From: Tricholoma matsutake
Taxonomy: Eukaryota; Basidiomycota; Agaricomycetes; Agaricales; Tricholomataceae
Length of the DNA: 64,000 nt
Reading direction: 5' to 3'
Assembly: GCA_026075535.2 (NCBI GenBank)
Contig: AP026543.1
Span: forward strand, 9,796,001 to 9,860,000
Below, piece after piece: positions 21,018 to 32,682 of the stretch. Both the position numbers and the translations under genes were made by a program. The notes under the pieces are model-generated. The model worked only from the letters and a program-made list of their open reading frames with translations, searched no databases and was not told where the DNA came from. Position 1 is the stretch's first letter. Each line of letters begins with the position of its first letter.

Positions 21018-21770
21018 TCAATGACCAGACTCTACAAACACCACAAGCAACCAGAATTACTCATCTTAAGACAATCAAACCACCATGAAACTGTTTTGTG
21101 TGATATGGAGGTGATGGAAGGCAAGAATAAGGCTAAAACAAACAGTGACCAACACAGCCTGTGCAGAACAGCAATTGCCATTCAGAATGAATGGAAGTTC
21201 AGGGACATCTCATAGCATGGCATGCACCTGTTTACTGATGATGGTTGATCACTTCTGGGCCACTCTTACAACAAACATTCTTGAGCACCCTGATCATACA
21301 TCGTAGACATTTCTTTTTGTCTAGAAGCATGTGTTTTAATTTGTATTCAACTTTGTATCCCCTTGCACATACCAGCATACATAAGAGGAGTTTATCTTCA
21401 TTGACATTGGGCAGTGTTGTTGTCACCATCTCATTTGAAAGTGCCAGAAATTCCTGGTTCAAGTTCAGAGTGTGACTGAGTGTGACAATTTCCTTTTTGT
21501 TCAATATCCACATGTTGGTAACACCTGCTGAGACTGTGTAGGGGGCTGAGTTGGACTGGCTTCAAAATACAAGCCTGTCATTAGATGGAGTTAAAACTCT
21601 GGAGCCAGCTGAAAAGCCAGGTGTCTTAGTTCCCACTTTCATTGGCTGGTTGCTCAGGTTAAAGGAATGAGTCCTTGTACCTCAAACTTGTAAATTGCTC
21701 ATCATTGTTGTATCTTCCTGTCTGTAGCATACATATGCAGAGTTTCAATGAATAACATCAATGATTATGT
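21018..21770. other. Chromovirus flank with diverged direct repeat, copy 2
   Basis: The segment 21474-21705 repeats 14497-14745. The rest holds no gene I recognise. A 93-residue minus-strand frame (21232-21513) and a plus-strand frame at 21021-21215 show no family resemblance and may be chance. The last 8 bases form the target copy of the element that follows. Confidence 0.4.
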
Positions 21771-23713
21771 GAGTACATTACACTCCCCCATCTATTCCAG
21801 TTGGATTCCAGTTATTCCAGCCAGAATTTCTGGAATTTCTGGAATCTGGTGGAATTTTTTTTGTAGGTAGTTGGCCCTATGCAGCACAATTCCAGTCAGA
21901 ATAAGCACCAAATCTACACCTGGAATAACCAGAATCTGACCAGACTCATCATAACTGGACTAACCAGAATAACTGGAATGCATGTGCCTTCCCAAATAAA
22001 AGTTTCATATATGACAAGAATTGAACACTCAACCTTGGGTCTACACACAGAACAGCACACTTAACCACTGAGCTATCAAGTAATTATTCCTCTACATGCA
22101 TTTAATACCTTTATTACCCAACCAAGGTGTGTGAACAAGTAATTCCAGCCTATATAGTTATGATCACATGTTGTGACTGCCAGCTCACCATGACCACCAC
22201 TGTTGTTGATGCTGCCTGCCTGCCTCCTCTCCACTCTACCACCACCACCACTGCATGCACCCACCACCAGTGCTCCCATGCCCATTCCCACCATTACCAC
22301 TACCTTACAACAAGCTGACTGGATGGAATGCAGGCCCAAATGACAGCAACTGTCATTTGGGCCATAGATAAGTTTTTCTTTTTTTCTTTTTTGCTTTTGT
22401 TTTTATCAATCAACTACTTGTATTTTGTTGCTTTTTAGGTTGTATACTACTGGGGACAAACTGCCATGATGAAAAATGTGCACACCCACCCAATCCCCTC
22501 ATCCCTGTTCAAATAGGATGTGAGGCTGTTGACATGGGTTAGGAAAGTGCAGAGGGATGTGGGAGACCCCAGAAGGGGGATACCCACCTGGTAAGCACCC
22601 AGCAACCCCCATATGCATGCCATGTCACACTGATGCACTTAACAACCCCCCCACCCCCCCCAAAAAAAAAAAAAAACAGAATGCAACAACACTGACCCAC
22701 AGGCCCCAGCACCACCCCATGCTGATGAGCAACTGCTCATTGGGTGGATGGCAGGTGCACCAGGGCCATATGATGACAATGATGACCACAAGCAGCACCA
22801 CCACCACCATCAGGGCCAGACAAGAACACTGAGTGCCACATAGGGTGGATGATGGGTGCAGTTTGCTACAGTGGTGGGTGTGAGAGAAGAGGGGGGCAAG
22901 ACCACCACCAAATGACATGGCACCCACCCCATGCCTATGAGCAGAATCTCATAGGTTGGATTGTGGGGGCTATGGATGATGACAGGGAAATCATGGGAAA
23001 ATGGCCATATGTAAGTTTTTATTTTTATTTTGCTTCATTTTTGTGTAACTAACAACAGATGCAGGCCCCACACTGAACAACACACCACTCACCCCCAGCC
23101 CCACTGAGCAACTGCTTGTGGGGTGGATGGTGAATGGAATGAGGACAATGCCCACAGGGGCAGCATGCCCATGAGCTCTTGCTTGTGGGGTGGTTTGTGG
23201 TTACAGTGATGGCTAGAGGCACCAGGGAAACTGCCAGGACAATGTACCAAGGACAGCACATGCAGGACAACACACCAAAGATACACCAAGGGTGATGCAA
23301 CCAGGATAATGCACCAAAGAAAATGCACCTGGGATGGCAAACCCAGGAGAAGCACCAAGGATGATGCACCACAGTGGGGCAGCATCCCCTCCCCCCCACA
23401 TGAAATGTGGGGAGGGTTTTTTTTATACTTTTAATAGTTTTGTGCCTCCCACATTACTAACCAATAATTCTCCTGTTCCTCAACTGGTTGAGCAAACTCA
23501 TTTTGTTTGTCATGTGATCACTTCATGAGGCCTTGAGTTCAATCCTTACTCTGTACAAATATATTTTGTAGGCACTTTGAGAACTTAAGGCTCAAAATTT
23601 GACTATCCATCATGGTATACTCTAAGTTGAGCATCTGGAGTAACTGGAATCTGGTTGGAATAACTGGAATAACTGGAATCCGATTGGAATAGGTGGGTGA
23701 GGGTAAATTACAG
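21771..23713. mobile_element. Composite L-A-B-C-R element, copy 2, with 8-bp TSD
   Basis: The left end GAGTACATTACACTCC and the right end, reversed, CTGTAATTTACCCTCACC match copy 1. The flanks are GATTATGT (21763-21770) and GATTATGC (23714-23721), an 8-bp duplication with one C/T difference. Modules in order: L tRNA-like (minus, A box 22061-22077), hairpin A (22333-22363) with an intron-like tract to about 22440, poly-C/A (22650-22678), B hairpins (about 22725, 22940, 23100, 23170), C hairpin (23388-23415), R tRNA-like (plus, A box 23475-23486, B box 23535-23545), GGAATAAC repeats, terminus. It is non-coding. Confidence 0.8.
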
Positions 23714-23721
23714 GATTATGC

Positions 23722-24503
23722 CCATCTGGGGCTTAGTCTAAGCCACTCATATGCACTATTCAAGAGTGCAGTAATCATTCACTCTCTCTCTTCACAGGAT
23801 GCAGGCCATCAGGTCTTTCCTCTTGCATTTGAAAAATGTAGAAGAGGAACTCAGAGAGTGACCAGCAATACATCTCAAATGGAATCCAAACTACTCTGCC
23901 AGGCGGTGTGCTGGCTTTCTTTTCTTCTGATGTGTTTCTGGAGTCAATTGTGGGTTGCCATGTTGAGGTGCTGGGGTTGTGTGGGTTTGATAGATGCTTA
24001 GATTGTCTTCTTCAGCCTGACTGAGCACTCAATTATTCTTGTTAATACCTATATTTCCTTTCAATCTTATCATGATCAGATTTTGTCAAGTTGTTGCTGA
24101 GAACACCAAATGACCCCACATGCTGCACCACTGTTATTTTGAAGCAGACCTTATATATCAAATCAGATTGACTGTCATCTGTTTATATTAGGTCAGCATC
24201 AGAGACTAACTTCCTGCAGTGTCTGCAAGCACTTGTCCAATGAGGCCATGACTAAAGCCTAGCATGAACAAGTCATCCTTTTTAGAGTAATGAGTCATAT
24301 GAACAGAAATATTAGCAGGCAGTTAGTATAGCAAGACATATCTCAGTACTTACTATGAGATGTTATTATTGTCATCATTACCAAGTGAGGACTGGATATG
24401 GAAACTGGGTATAGAAACAGGATCATACAAGTTCATAGTAATTCACATTGTAATACTGCATTTTAACATCACAAGTTGCTGCAAGAGCTGTATTATTTGA
24501 TTA
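23722..24503. other. Unassigned AT-rich flank
   Basis: No gene, module or terminal signal was recognised. It lies downstream of the minus-strand helicase and protease-like remnant and might contain that element's 3' end. I did not find a convincing Helitron 3' hairpin followed by CTRR. Confidence 0.35.
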
Positions 24504-25454
24504 CTATGCATATATTGCCACAGTTGCTTCTGTTCCTCTGCCATGCATTAGATCTGTTGTAGAAGGCAGTAGTCTCTCATATATCATGTTAGCACCAGCA
24601 GTAATACCATCATGAAGCCATAGTTGTTGGTTCAGAATAATGTGTGATGTATAATGTGCTTCTCCATGGTAGATGATACCTTTTAGTCTTATTGTGAAAT
24701 GCTGAGTATGTCGGCTGACAATTGTCACTTCTGGATCAATTCTCAAAAACATTTCTTCAAATTCAAATATGATAATAGCTGGAACTGACAAAAATGAATA
24801 TAAATGTATAAGATGTTGATTGTATTCAGAACACCTAAACTTTGAATCTTCATGATAATTCTGAATCAAACCTTGGATTGATGCATAAGGATTTGCTCCA
24901 GCAGATAAGACACAAGATTGAATAGAATGTTGATGAGTTTGAGCTTGAGTCAAACTATGTTCTTGAGAACATGTAAGTTGTGAGGACACAATTTGAGTGG
25001 GTGTTGTAAACATAAGTTGTAATAGTCTAACTACTGATGTTGGTCTGCCCCACTGCAAGCCAGCAATCTGTAAGTCATCCAGTTCATGTCTAAATATGTC
25101 CCTCACATGTTCTAATGAAGTCAGACCATTTGAATGACTGTGAAATCCATTGCACATACCCTCAAGTATATCATTATTTATAGAACCAAAATTATGACTC
25201 CAATATACTGGATTAGTCTTCCATACTGCATAAAGTATAGGAAAAACAGAATTATATGCACAGCTGTTATTGCTCCATATTATGCCAAAAGGAACTGAGA
25301 TTTGGTAAACTTCATTACCCATTGTATTGGAATTTGTTTTACTGTTAACCCTTGATCTTTTATGTGGATGCTTAACAGAAATATTTTCATTGATAGCTAC
25401 ATCACTGATTTTTCTTTTCAAACTAACTATAGTACAATTGGTATAAGACTTCAC
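24504..25454 (-). pseudogene. Ubiquitin-hydrolase-like tail of the helicase ORF
   Basis: This 316-residue segment has the cysteine box of papain-fold ubiquitin hydrolases (WSNNSCAYNSVF, Cys at residue 65). The histidine box is GEAHYTSHI (His 267), followed by LWLHDG (Asp 282), so the catalytic triad looks complete. A basic stretch (KHPHKRSR) precedes it. Such domains form the C-terminal end of some fungal Helitron-type helicase proteins. Here it continues on the same strand from helicase segments at 25770-27560, with a MITE between. Substrate and activity are unknown. I could not tell if the short C-terminus (AIYA) is natural. Confidence 0.65.
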
Positions 25455-25514
25455 AGAGAATACTGCATTTGTGGTAGTAGTAATCTGAGGTGCACTTTTC
25501 TTCTGCTTTTCTAC

Positions 25515-25769
25515 ACTGTACTAATATGACCAACTCTTTGCACCCATTTGAGCATGACCTATTTCAACCATCTCTTCATCCATTCAAAGCTCATGAGAAG
25601 TGTGACCAAAGATATTTTAATTCAAGTTTTGGTGCCACAGGGCTGTGACCTCAACCTTTCAGCTGAAATTCTCTTCAAAACACAATGTGATGCATGACAA
25701 ATTGAAAAATCTCTTCTCTTCATGAGCCTGTGTGACATGTGACTGAAGACTTGGTCATATTAGTACAGT
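25515..25769. mobile_element. Tc1/mariner-like MITE, 255 bp
   Basis: Perfect 19-bp inverted ends, ACTGTACTAATATGACCAA at 25515-25533 and its complement at 25751-25769, enclose non-coding sequence. The likely TA target is intact on the right (CAGTAA) and CA on the left, so class assignment is tentative. It lies between the helicase end (HVKWRI) and the basic linker of the protease-like tail (VEKQKKSAP), so it is nested in the ORF. Confidence 0.65.
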
Positions 25770-27560
25770 AATTCTCCACTTAACATGGATTATCTCAGGT
25801 TCTAGTAAAGGATCCCTTGAATTCCATCTAATGGCTATGTGAACAACATGGTACATAGTGTAATCCTTTCCACAATCTAAAAGATGTAATTCACATATCT
25901 CTTTGCTCACCAATAACACTTTGATGCAGCTTGCCATTATATAATAGATCAGTAATTTCATCAAGTAGTTCTAACTCTCTAAATCCTTGTCTCAAAGCAC
26001 CAGAGGCACATCCTGTTATCTTCTGGGGATGAAATGGCTGTGTTATTAATGTACCAGTGTCAAGAACCATTCCTTGCCCGATTGGAACCTGCATCTGTCC
26101 AACCCTTTTCCACACATCGAACCTGACATTCGTCAACTCCTCCCATGTTTGTTCCCAGCCACCTTGCACTGCCCACACTGCTGTGCACCAGGCCGCCTTG
26201 TACAGCACCCACAGCTGCCTTCCCAAGGCTGCCATCTCTTTGAAAATTCGACTATGGATTCCTGTGTGGCTCCCACTAGGTAGTTTATCTATGCAGTCAA
26301 GACACTGCCACAGCTTCCATTTCTGTTCTGCCTTTATTCTGGACTACAGTATTTAAGCTTAGTTAGTTTCACTTTGTATTCCTCAGTTTGTATATTGACA
26401 TATGTAGACTCGACTTTAACCTGCCAATCTAAATCTCATTCTACTCCTACCTCAGTCCTCTAAGAGTCTGAACTCCATTCAACTCAACCTCTAGTCTCCC
26501 TCTGAAGTTCTGGTCTCATCTGAACTTAACCCAAGTCCCTCCATACTCCTTCCCGCATTTACCTGCACTTCCCTGCCTCTACCTCCAAACCTTCATCCTG
26601 AAATTAGGACACCAGACGAGGTGAAGGGCGCAGCTTCTTACAAGCTGAAGCCAAGTCCTTTCTGTTTCCCCTTCACAGAATCTGCCATGACCCGATAACC
26701 TTCTGCTATCAACACCAGCAGGGTCCGATCAGATTCCGATGTGCCTTCTAGGATCAGTTCTTAACAACCAGCAGCAGATGTACCTCTTGATAATGAGGTA
26801 TAGTAAGACTGATGAGAATGATTTTCACCACATTATAAGGCCTTGTTTTACCTTGGGATGAATAATCAGTCATGGCAAAGTTAGGAAGTGCCTCAACTTG
26901 CATTCTAAAAATAGTTACACTTGGAATCATCAGGCAATGAACAGCAAACTGGTGTTGTAGTTTTGTATAATGGTACAACATTTTCTGGAACACCATCAAA
27001 CTGAATACTAGATGGAGGCTTGGTTAATTTATCAAAAAGTGTTTCTAATATTTGATGACCACATGAACCCACAGATGAACACCAATCACATACAGTAGCT
27101 TCTTGCCCTTTTGTAATACAGAGTTCTGTTGCACCATTAAAGCAAATCATAATAGGCAAACCTTTGCATAAGGACAATTTACCAGGTACATGCCTGTCTG
27201 TTGTACAGTGTGGTTGATTCCATAGTAGCTGTTGCAAATTATCAGGTAACTCATGACACTTGAGTATGTTGGACTTGGTTTTTCTAGAGGACACTTTTGC
27301 TATGTCATCAGGATAAAAGTGTGTTAATTTCTGTCTAGTTTCAGTAGCAAATTGTTGAGACCCTAGTCTGTTAATCTCATCCTTGTGAACATTGAGTGCA
27401 GTAATTATAGATACATTTCTGAATTCGGGATCACATATTGATTTTTGACCTGCAATACTAGATGAAACTAAAGTCTGCAAAAATGAAATATCAGCAGGTG
27501 TACAAGCTTTATACTTGGGGGTGAGGGCCAATTCTGGCAGGTACGAGTCCTTATATTTTA
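25770..27560 (-). pseudogene. Helitron-type helicase ORF, C-terminal half, interrupted
   Basis: The minus strand carries the rear of a PIF1/SF1-like helicase. Segments include FRNVSIITALNVHKDEINRLG (about 27380-27440), ATVCDWCSSVGSCGHQ, and AMTDYSSQGKTRPYNVV (about 26830-26885), which resembles the late helicase motif region. HQSYYTSLSRG then leads up to a solo LTR. Past the LTR it resumes TLITQPFHPQKITGCASGAL and LRQGFRELELLDEITDL (25940-26050). It lacks the Walker A/B region, and the truncation is near 27560. This half is on the opposite strand to the N-terminal half at 2345-7295, so they are different copies or parts of a rearranged one. Confidence 0.7.
26058..26766. mobile_element. Solo LTR, family TGTTAAG, with TSD ACCAG
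   Basis: The LTR is in reverse orientation (TGTCAAGAACC...AGTTCTTAACA on the plus strand). A perfect 5-bp duplication ACCAG flanks it (26053-26057 and 26767-26771). It interrupts the helicase reading frame between SAAG and TLITQPF. It has diverged from the copy at 464-1160 mainly by CpG loss. Confidence 0.9.
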
Positions 27561-27862
27561 TGATCTATAATCAAATAATGCTAAATACCTGACAATATTT
27601 GGTAATAAAAAACCCAATAGTATGCAAAGAAATAAAAAATATTAAATCAGCTCAAGAAGCGGATCAGAATGATATATAAAACATAAAATACAGGATATAA
27701 ATGTTACATTTAGCCCTAATAAATAATACCCAATAGTGGAAACCATTATGTTAATGATGCATCAATGATATTGTGTTCTATTACAAGTTAAACATTAAGG
27801 AAGATATAGTTTATTTTCATTAATAACAAATAATAAAAAATATATAATAATATCTCTTGATT
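27561..27862. other. AT-rich spacer at a rearrangement breakpoint
   Basis: Strongly A/T-rich DNA (AATAATAAAAAATATATAAT near 27830) lies between the helicase truncation and the cut end of chromovirus C. No gene was seen. The boundary at 27862/27863 is sharp. Confidence 0.45.
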
Positions 27863-29414
27863 CTGTTCCAGCGTGTCACTTGCTTGTGTTGCAGGTCACA
27901 AAAATTTGGTTCTCTCCTGGATCCTGGTGGTCGATGGTCATCAAGCAATCTTGGCTAAGTACCAATCCTTTGATCACTTGAAATGTATGCTGATGTTCCT
28001 TTGTCCAAGCTGGGAATGCCTTACTGCATTCCTTCTTTGTTAATGGTGTCAGCACTGCTGTGTGCTCTGCCAGTGCTGGTATGAATGCACTGATGTATCT
28101 CACCAGTCCAAGGAACTGTCGGACCTGTTTTGCTGATGTTGGCACCACCAATTTAGGACGTGTTCCACCTTGGAACCATCGGCCTCTATTCTGTGTGCAG
28201 AAATGTGGTGTCCCAAAATGAACAATGAAGATTTCTTTGTTGAGCAATACAGGTGAGCTGTCCGTAATGCCTCCAGGACCAATGCTCCGTTTGTCTTATG
28301 TTCTGCTAGTGTTGATGACCAGATGATAATGTCATCTAGATACATGTGGCAAATTCTTCCTATCAACTCAGATAGCGCCAGTGTCACACGTCGTTGGTGT
28401 GTAGCGGGAGAGTTTTGCAACCCAATCGGCATCATGACTTACTCCCACAGGCTGAAGGGGGTCACTGTGGCGGTGTACTTTACATGGTCAGGATGCACGA
28501 GAGTTTGAAAAAAAGAGTTCATCATATCTATTTCCCCCCATATTCTCCCTTTAGCGCAATCCACGAGTATATCATTGATCCATGGTAATGGATAATTATC
28601 AGGTACTGTCATTTTATTTAACTTTCAGTAGTCATTTACCCATATAGGCAACACAGTACTGTCCACCTTTGGGATAATGAAGGACAGTGACACATATGGT
28701 GATGAGGATGGGCAAATACGTCCAGCTTCTGAGTGCTGTTCGATAAGCTTCTTCCATCCCTCACAGTATTTTCTTGGGCAAGAGTAAGCATGGCCCACAG
28801 AAATCAGTGCTCCCAGCTTTACTTCAATGTGGTGATACACATCGGTCAGTAACTTGCTTGTCCATTGGGAAGCAGTCTGAATATCGTTCTTTGTACATTG
28901 AGTCCAATTTTTCTAAAATTGTCTTCCCAGCTAACTCTTCGATATGTTCCTTTACAGCTGCTATCACACAGGGAGGGGTTGTGCAGTGTGCCTCCAGGTC
29001 GAAGCGGGTTGGGTTTTTGTCAAATACACACTGTAGTTCACATAGCACTGCTCAATGTAGTTTTTGTGTTTTGAAACACCCCGATTTAATCAATCTGGCT
29101 TCCATCTTCTGTTATTCATGCAAGGGGCCCCGTGGTTTTGCTCATGTCACTGGTTGTGGGTTCAGCAGGTCATACTGGGTGTCGTTCGCAATAGCTGTCC
29201 TGAGTTCTGCATCCACAATGATTTTGTTTTTTGTCAAGAAATCCAAGCCTAGGATTATGTCCGTCTGCAGGTTTGGGCAAATTACAGCATTGACAACTTT
29301 GGCTTTCCATTGTGAGTCATGAGACTGGAGGTGTAATTTACAATACTTGGTTAAACTAGAGTCCATAGTTCTCTTTCCATCTATGAAGGCTCCTAATACT
29401 GCAAAAGGCTTCAA
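27863..29414 (-). pseudogene. Chromovirus C protease and RT, cut inside RNase H
   Basis: Protease remnants lie at 29142-29414 (DIILGLDFLTKNKIIVDAEL). RT segments follow with stops and shifts: SLSFIIPKVDSTVLPIW (about 28640-28690), the catalytic box YLDDII (28331-28342), and QVRQFLGLVRYISAF (about 28060-28120). The last residues are VTCNTSK, where CDAS is expected in RNase H. Then the sequence leaves the element at CTGGAACAG (27863-27871 on the minus strand). The missing half fits the fragment starting at 53656. Stops again include TGA at likely CGA. Confidence 0.78.
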
Positions 29415-29514
29415 TAATTTCTGGTGAACCCCATCACTTCTACGAGCTCAGAAGAAATCAGCACTGGGGGTGAACCATGGTCAATTAGCGCTCATATTGG
29501 AGTTGGGGCACAGG

Positions 29515-30801
29515 TTACTTGTCTGCTTCTTCTCCAGTCATTTCAAACTCCTCACTCTCATCCTCGTCTTCAAACATGGTGGCGACAAAGGCGCTGCCTT
29601 TCCCCTCGAACACTGCTTTTGCCTTTAGAGCTGCAGTGATGGTGACATTCTTGCATGCTTCCACAGATGGCCTTTCATTAGTGCTGAGTGGGCAATCTGG
29701 AGCATAGTGACCTGCATAACATACTCTGCAACAAAAACATCCACGGTGCGCTTTCAGAAGATCATGTTCTGGCTGGGTCAGTTTTGGGGTAGGTGGTTGC
29801 TGGCTGTTGGTTGTGTTTGCGAGGATCCCTGGTCCCCCGGTGTTGCCTGTGGCAGCCACCAGGTTTGCTTTTCCTCCATTGTTTGTCAAAGCTGTGGTAA
29901 CTTGTGCTGTTGCACCCTTCGTGTTCGTGTGCGCCGAGGCCTGAGTGATCTTCAACCACTCCTCACACTTGCTCTGATTTTCTAAGTCAAGGAGGTGTAC
30001 ATGTTGGATCCATGCTTCAAGATCCATGATAGCGTCAAGTGTTCCATGGGTATTGTTTGCATCGTACAAAGTCTTCAGTGCGGGTGAGAGATGGGGCACA
30101 AAGTGGGCATGTAATTTATCCTTGGGAATATGGTAAGTGGATCCTGCGATAGATGATTCTGTGTTTGCCTTGCAAACGCCTTCCGTCCACATCAAAAATG
30201 CTTGGGAGCTTTGCAATGTGATCTGCATGGCGATGAGGTTGTCTTTCCAGTTTGCTGGCAGAAATTTGTTCTTGAACTCCATGAAGAACTCCCCAAAGGT
30301 GAGGGCTACTAAACGATCATGATGAGTGGTGATCCAAGCCTGAACTGCAGAAGACTTGAAATTGTAAATGATGCTCAATATGTGTTCCGCCTCTGGCAAC
30401 TTCTTGTTCTGGAAGAAGCGATGGCAGGCATTCTCAAAGATCCAGATGACAGGGATCATTATCCATCCTGCCAACAAGACCAGTGCATGGCTCCCATTTC
30501 TGCCATTTACAGTTGCAAGGGCATATTGAATGTTATCCATGTGTATATTATGAGAATGGGGGCTGCAAGCTGAGGTCGAAGAGTCAGAGGATGAGGTAGA
30601 CGATCCTGGCAAGGATGGTGGGGCAATGTCATGGGGTGGCTTGTGACTAGTTGGTCGGGTAGTGGGTGAGCTTGGAGGTGTGGTCAGCGGGCTGCAGTTC
30701 ACAGTTTGAGCTGTGATCCATGACTTGCTGCATGTCATTGCGGAGTGCTGGGTGGACAGCTTTTGAGACAGGTTGGTCTGGTCTGGTTGTGAAGAAGGCA
30801 A
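29515..30801 (-). CDS. Chromovirus C gag
   Basis: An open frame of about 428 residues. The Ser/Pro/Thr-rich N-terminus (TPPSSPTTRPTSHKPP) is followed by a capsid-like region (FENACHRFFQNKKLPEAEHI, FLPANWKDNLI) and a variant zinc knuckle CX2CX6HX4C, CFCCRVCYAGHYAPDC. It ends in an acidic tail (EDEDESEEFEMTGEE). The C-terminal knuckle binds element RNA. No ATG opens the frame at 30801; the first visible codon there is TTG, and the sequence CTTGTTAAAATTAG just upstream could be an acceptor site, so the true start is uncertain. It sits between the LTR at 31015-31292 and the broken protease. Confidence 0.75.
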   Translation of the reverse strand: MPSSQPDQTNLSQKLSTQHSAMTCSKSWITAQTVNCSPLTTPPSSPTTRPTSHKPPHDIAPPSLPGSSTSSSDSSTSACSPHSHNIHMDNIQYALATVNGRNGSHALVLLAGWIMIPVIWIFENACHRFFQNKKLPEAEHILSIIYNFKSSAVQAWITTHHDRLVALTFGEFFMEFKNKFLPANWKDNLIAMQITLQSSQAFLMWTEGVCKANTESSIAGSTYHIPKDKLHAHFVPHLSPALKTLYDANNTHGTLDAIMDLEAWIQHVHLLDLENQSKCEEWLKITQASAHTNTKGATAQVTTALTNNGGKANLVAATGNTGGPGILANTTNSQQPPTPKLTQPEHDLLKAHRGCFCCRVCYAGHYAPDCPLSTNERPSVEACKNVTITAALKAKAVFEGKGSAFVATMFEDEDESEEFEMTGEEADK

Positions 30802-31014
30802 GAGTTTTTCATGCTCTTCAATCTAATTTTAACAAGAAAAGGGTGACTATATGCACATTAGAGCAGTGAAGCAGTGTAGCAGTAGTGATGTTGTGTTGGT
30901 GTTCCTGTAGGTCTTTGGTGTGTATGAAAGAAGGTGCAGACATATACAGCGCAGCTTCGTCAGTTTTGTCAGTCCATATACAGAAAGATTTGGCAATGTT
31001 ATCTCCTCGCTGGT

Positions 31015-31292
31015 TGTAAGGCCTTGCTAGTCTGAATCACTTTCATCACAAAAAAAAAGTGGAAGGGAGCATGTACTCCCTACACTCAAGCTCAGGAAAT
31101 GTGATGATAGTGGTATTGATTCAAGAAAAGGTGGTTCTACTATTACAAATGTTTGTGTACCTAAGGAACTAAACATGTGATTATGACATGTGATCATAAT
31201 GAACATGTGATGTGTTGATGTTCGTGATGGTTATGCTGAATTGATGAAGCATGTCATGGCAAGATCATTGTAAGAGAACCTATTCTCTTACA
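31015..31292 (-). repeat. 5' LTR of chromovirus C
   Basis: The LTR starts TGTAAGAGAATAGG on the minus strand and ends GGCCTTACA. It matches the LTR at 55562-55798 over TTCTCTTACA, AACATCAACACATCACATG and TGTAGGGAGTACATGCTCCC. The first 25 bases form a short palindrome (TGTAAGAGAA...TTCTCTTACA). Beyond it (31293-31315) lies AATAGGTGGGGGAGTGTAAC, the terminus of a composite element, so the LTR inserted at or near such an end. Confidence 0.78.
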
Positions 31293-32079
31293 AATAGGTG
31301 GGGGAGTGTAACATACTCACATTTGGGGTCAGTCCAGTTGCCGGTTGCCTTATTTTGAGATTCTTTGAAAACCATTCAAAGACCAGTTGCAATCAGTTGC
31401 AACTGGTGTTCTCACATTAGTATATACTTGTGTAAAAGTGACTATATTACAAAAAAAAAAAATACAATTAATATACACTATTAACACTATTTATACTAGA
31501 TATTCTGTAAAGGAATGGGGGCTGGAATAAGCCTGGGAGAGAAAAGAAGTGATTTCATGAGTCCTTATATACCACATGGCTGCACACAGATCATTGGGTG
31601 GTGCTTGTGCCCTGAAAAAATAAAGTGGCACCACTTCCCAAACAATTCCCATGACCACCAACAACCCATGACACTGCTTTCTCTCCAATGTCTGCTCTCA
31701 CCACCAACAATGCACACACTGCCTAGCTCAGAAACACCAGAACCTCAACTGGATGACCGCAAAGTGGGCCCAAGTGATGAGCTAGTCATTGTTTGGGTCC
31801 CAGGTATGTTTTTATTGGTGATTTCTTTTCTACAGACTAATACCTTGTCTTTTAGTTTCTTACCTGTTGATAACAACATCATGCACCTGCCACATGCCCT
31901 CATGATGCAGCACTAACACCAACCTCAGCCAGCACCACCAACAATGAGGCACTGCCTGCAAAGTGGGCCCAAATGACAACAAGTGTTGTTTGGGCCATAA
32001 GTGTACATTTTTATCATTGATTTCTTACTTCTACTAATTAACTAACTATTCTGTCTACTTTTTAGGTACTTGCTTGTTG
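31293..32079 (+). repeat. A-type hairpin and intron-like modules
   Basis: Two modules are present. The first has the hairpin GGGCCCAAGTGATGAGCTAG (about 31768-31800), CAGGTATGTTTTT, and a CTTTTAG near 31852. The second has GGGCCCAAATGACAACAAGT (about 31966-31996), GTGTACATTTTT, TACTAATTAACTAAC, and CTACTTTTTAGGTA at about 32056-32067. The 3' end directly abuts the composite element starting at 32080. A poly-A tract is at 31451-31462. No coding gene was recognised. Confidence 0.55.
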
Positions 32080-32682
32080 GAGTACTTTACACTCCCCCAC
32101 CTATTCCAGTTGGATTCCGGTTTGTCCGGCCAGAATTTCTGGAATTTCTGGAATCCGGTGGAATTTTTTTGTATGTAGTTTTCCCAACACAGCACAATTC
32201 CAGTTGGACTAAGGATCCAATTTACACCTGGAATCCCTGGAATCTGACTGGACTCATCACAACCAGACTAACCAGAATGCATGGACTAACCAGAACAACT
32301 GGAATGCACATGCTTTTCCAAATAAAAGTTTCACATACAGTAAGAATTGAACACTCAACCTCAGGTCTACACAGGTTTACATGCAGAACAACACACTTAA
32401 CCACTGATCTACCAAGTCTTTATTCCTACATACATTTAATACCATTATTAGCCTTTAATACCTTTATTACCCAATTAAGGGTGTAGTAACCATACATAGC
32501 CGCATGCATTGCATGACATGTGACATGTGACTGCCAGCTCACAACCACTACCACCATCGTCAATACTGCCTCCTCCTCCTCTCCACTCTACCACTACCAC
32601 TGCATGCACACCCGCTACCAGCACTCCCATGCCCACTCCCACCATCACCACCACCCTCAAACGAGCTGACTGGATGGAACAC
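32080..32682. mobile_element. Composite element copy 4, left part
   Basis: The terminus GAGTACTTTACACTCCCC (from 32080) leads to an L tRNA-like module on the minus strand (A-box complement TTAACCACTGATCTACC near 32397-32413) and then A-flank sequence up to GACTGGATGGAAC. There a gypsy element is inserted. The rest continues at 42385 with ATGCAGGCCCAAATGATGG, exactly as in the uninterrupted copies at 3340 and 22322. Confidence 0.75.
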
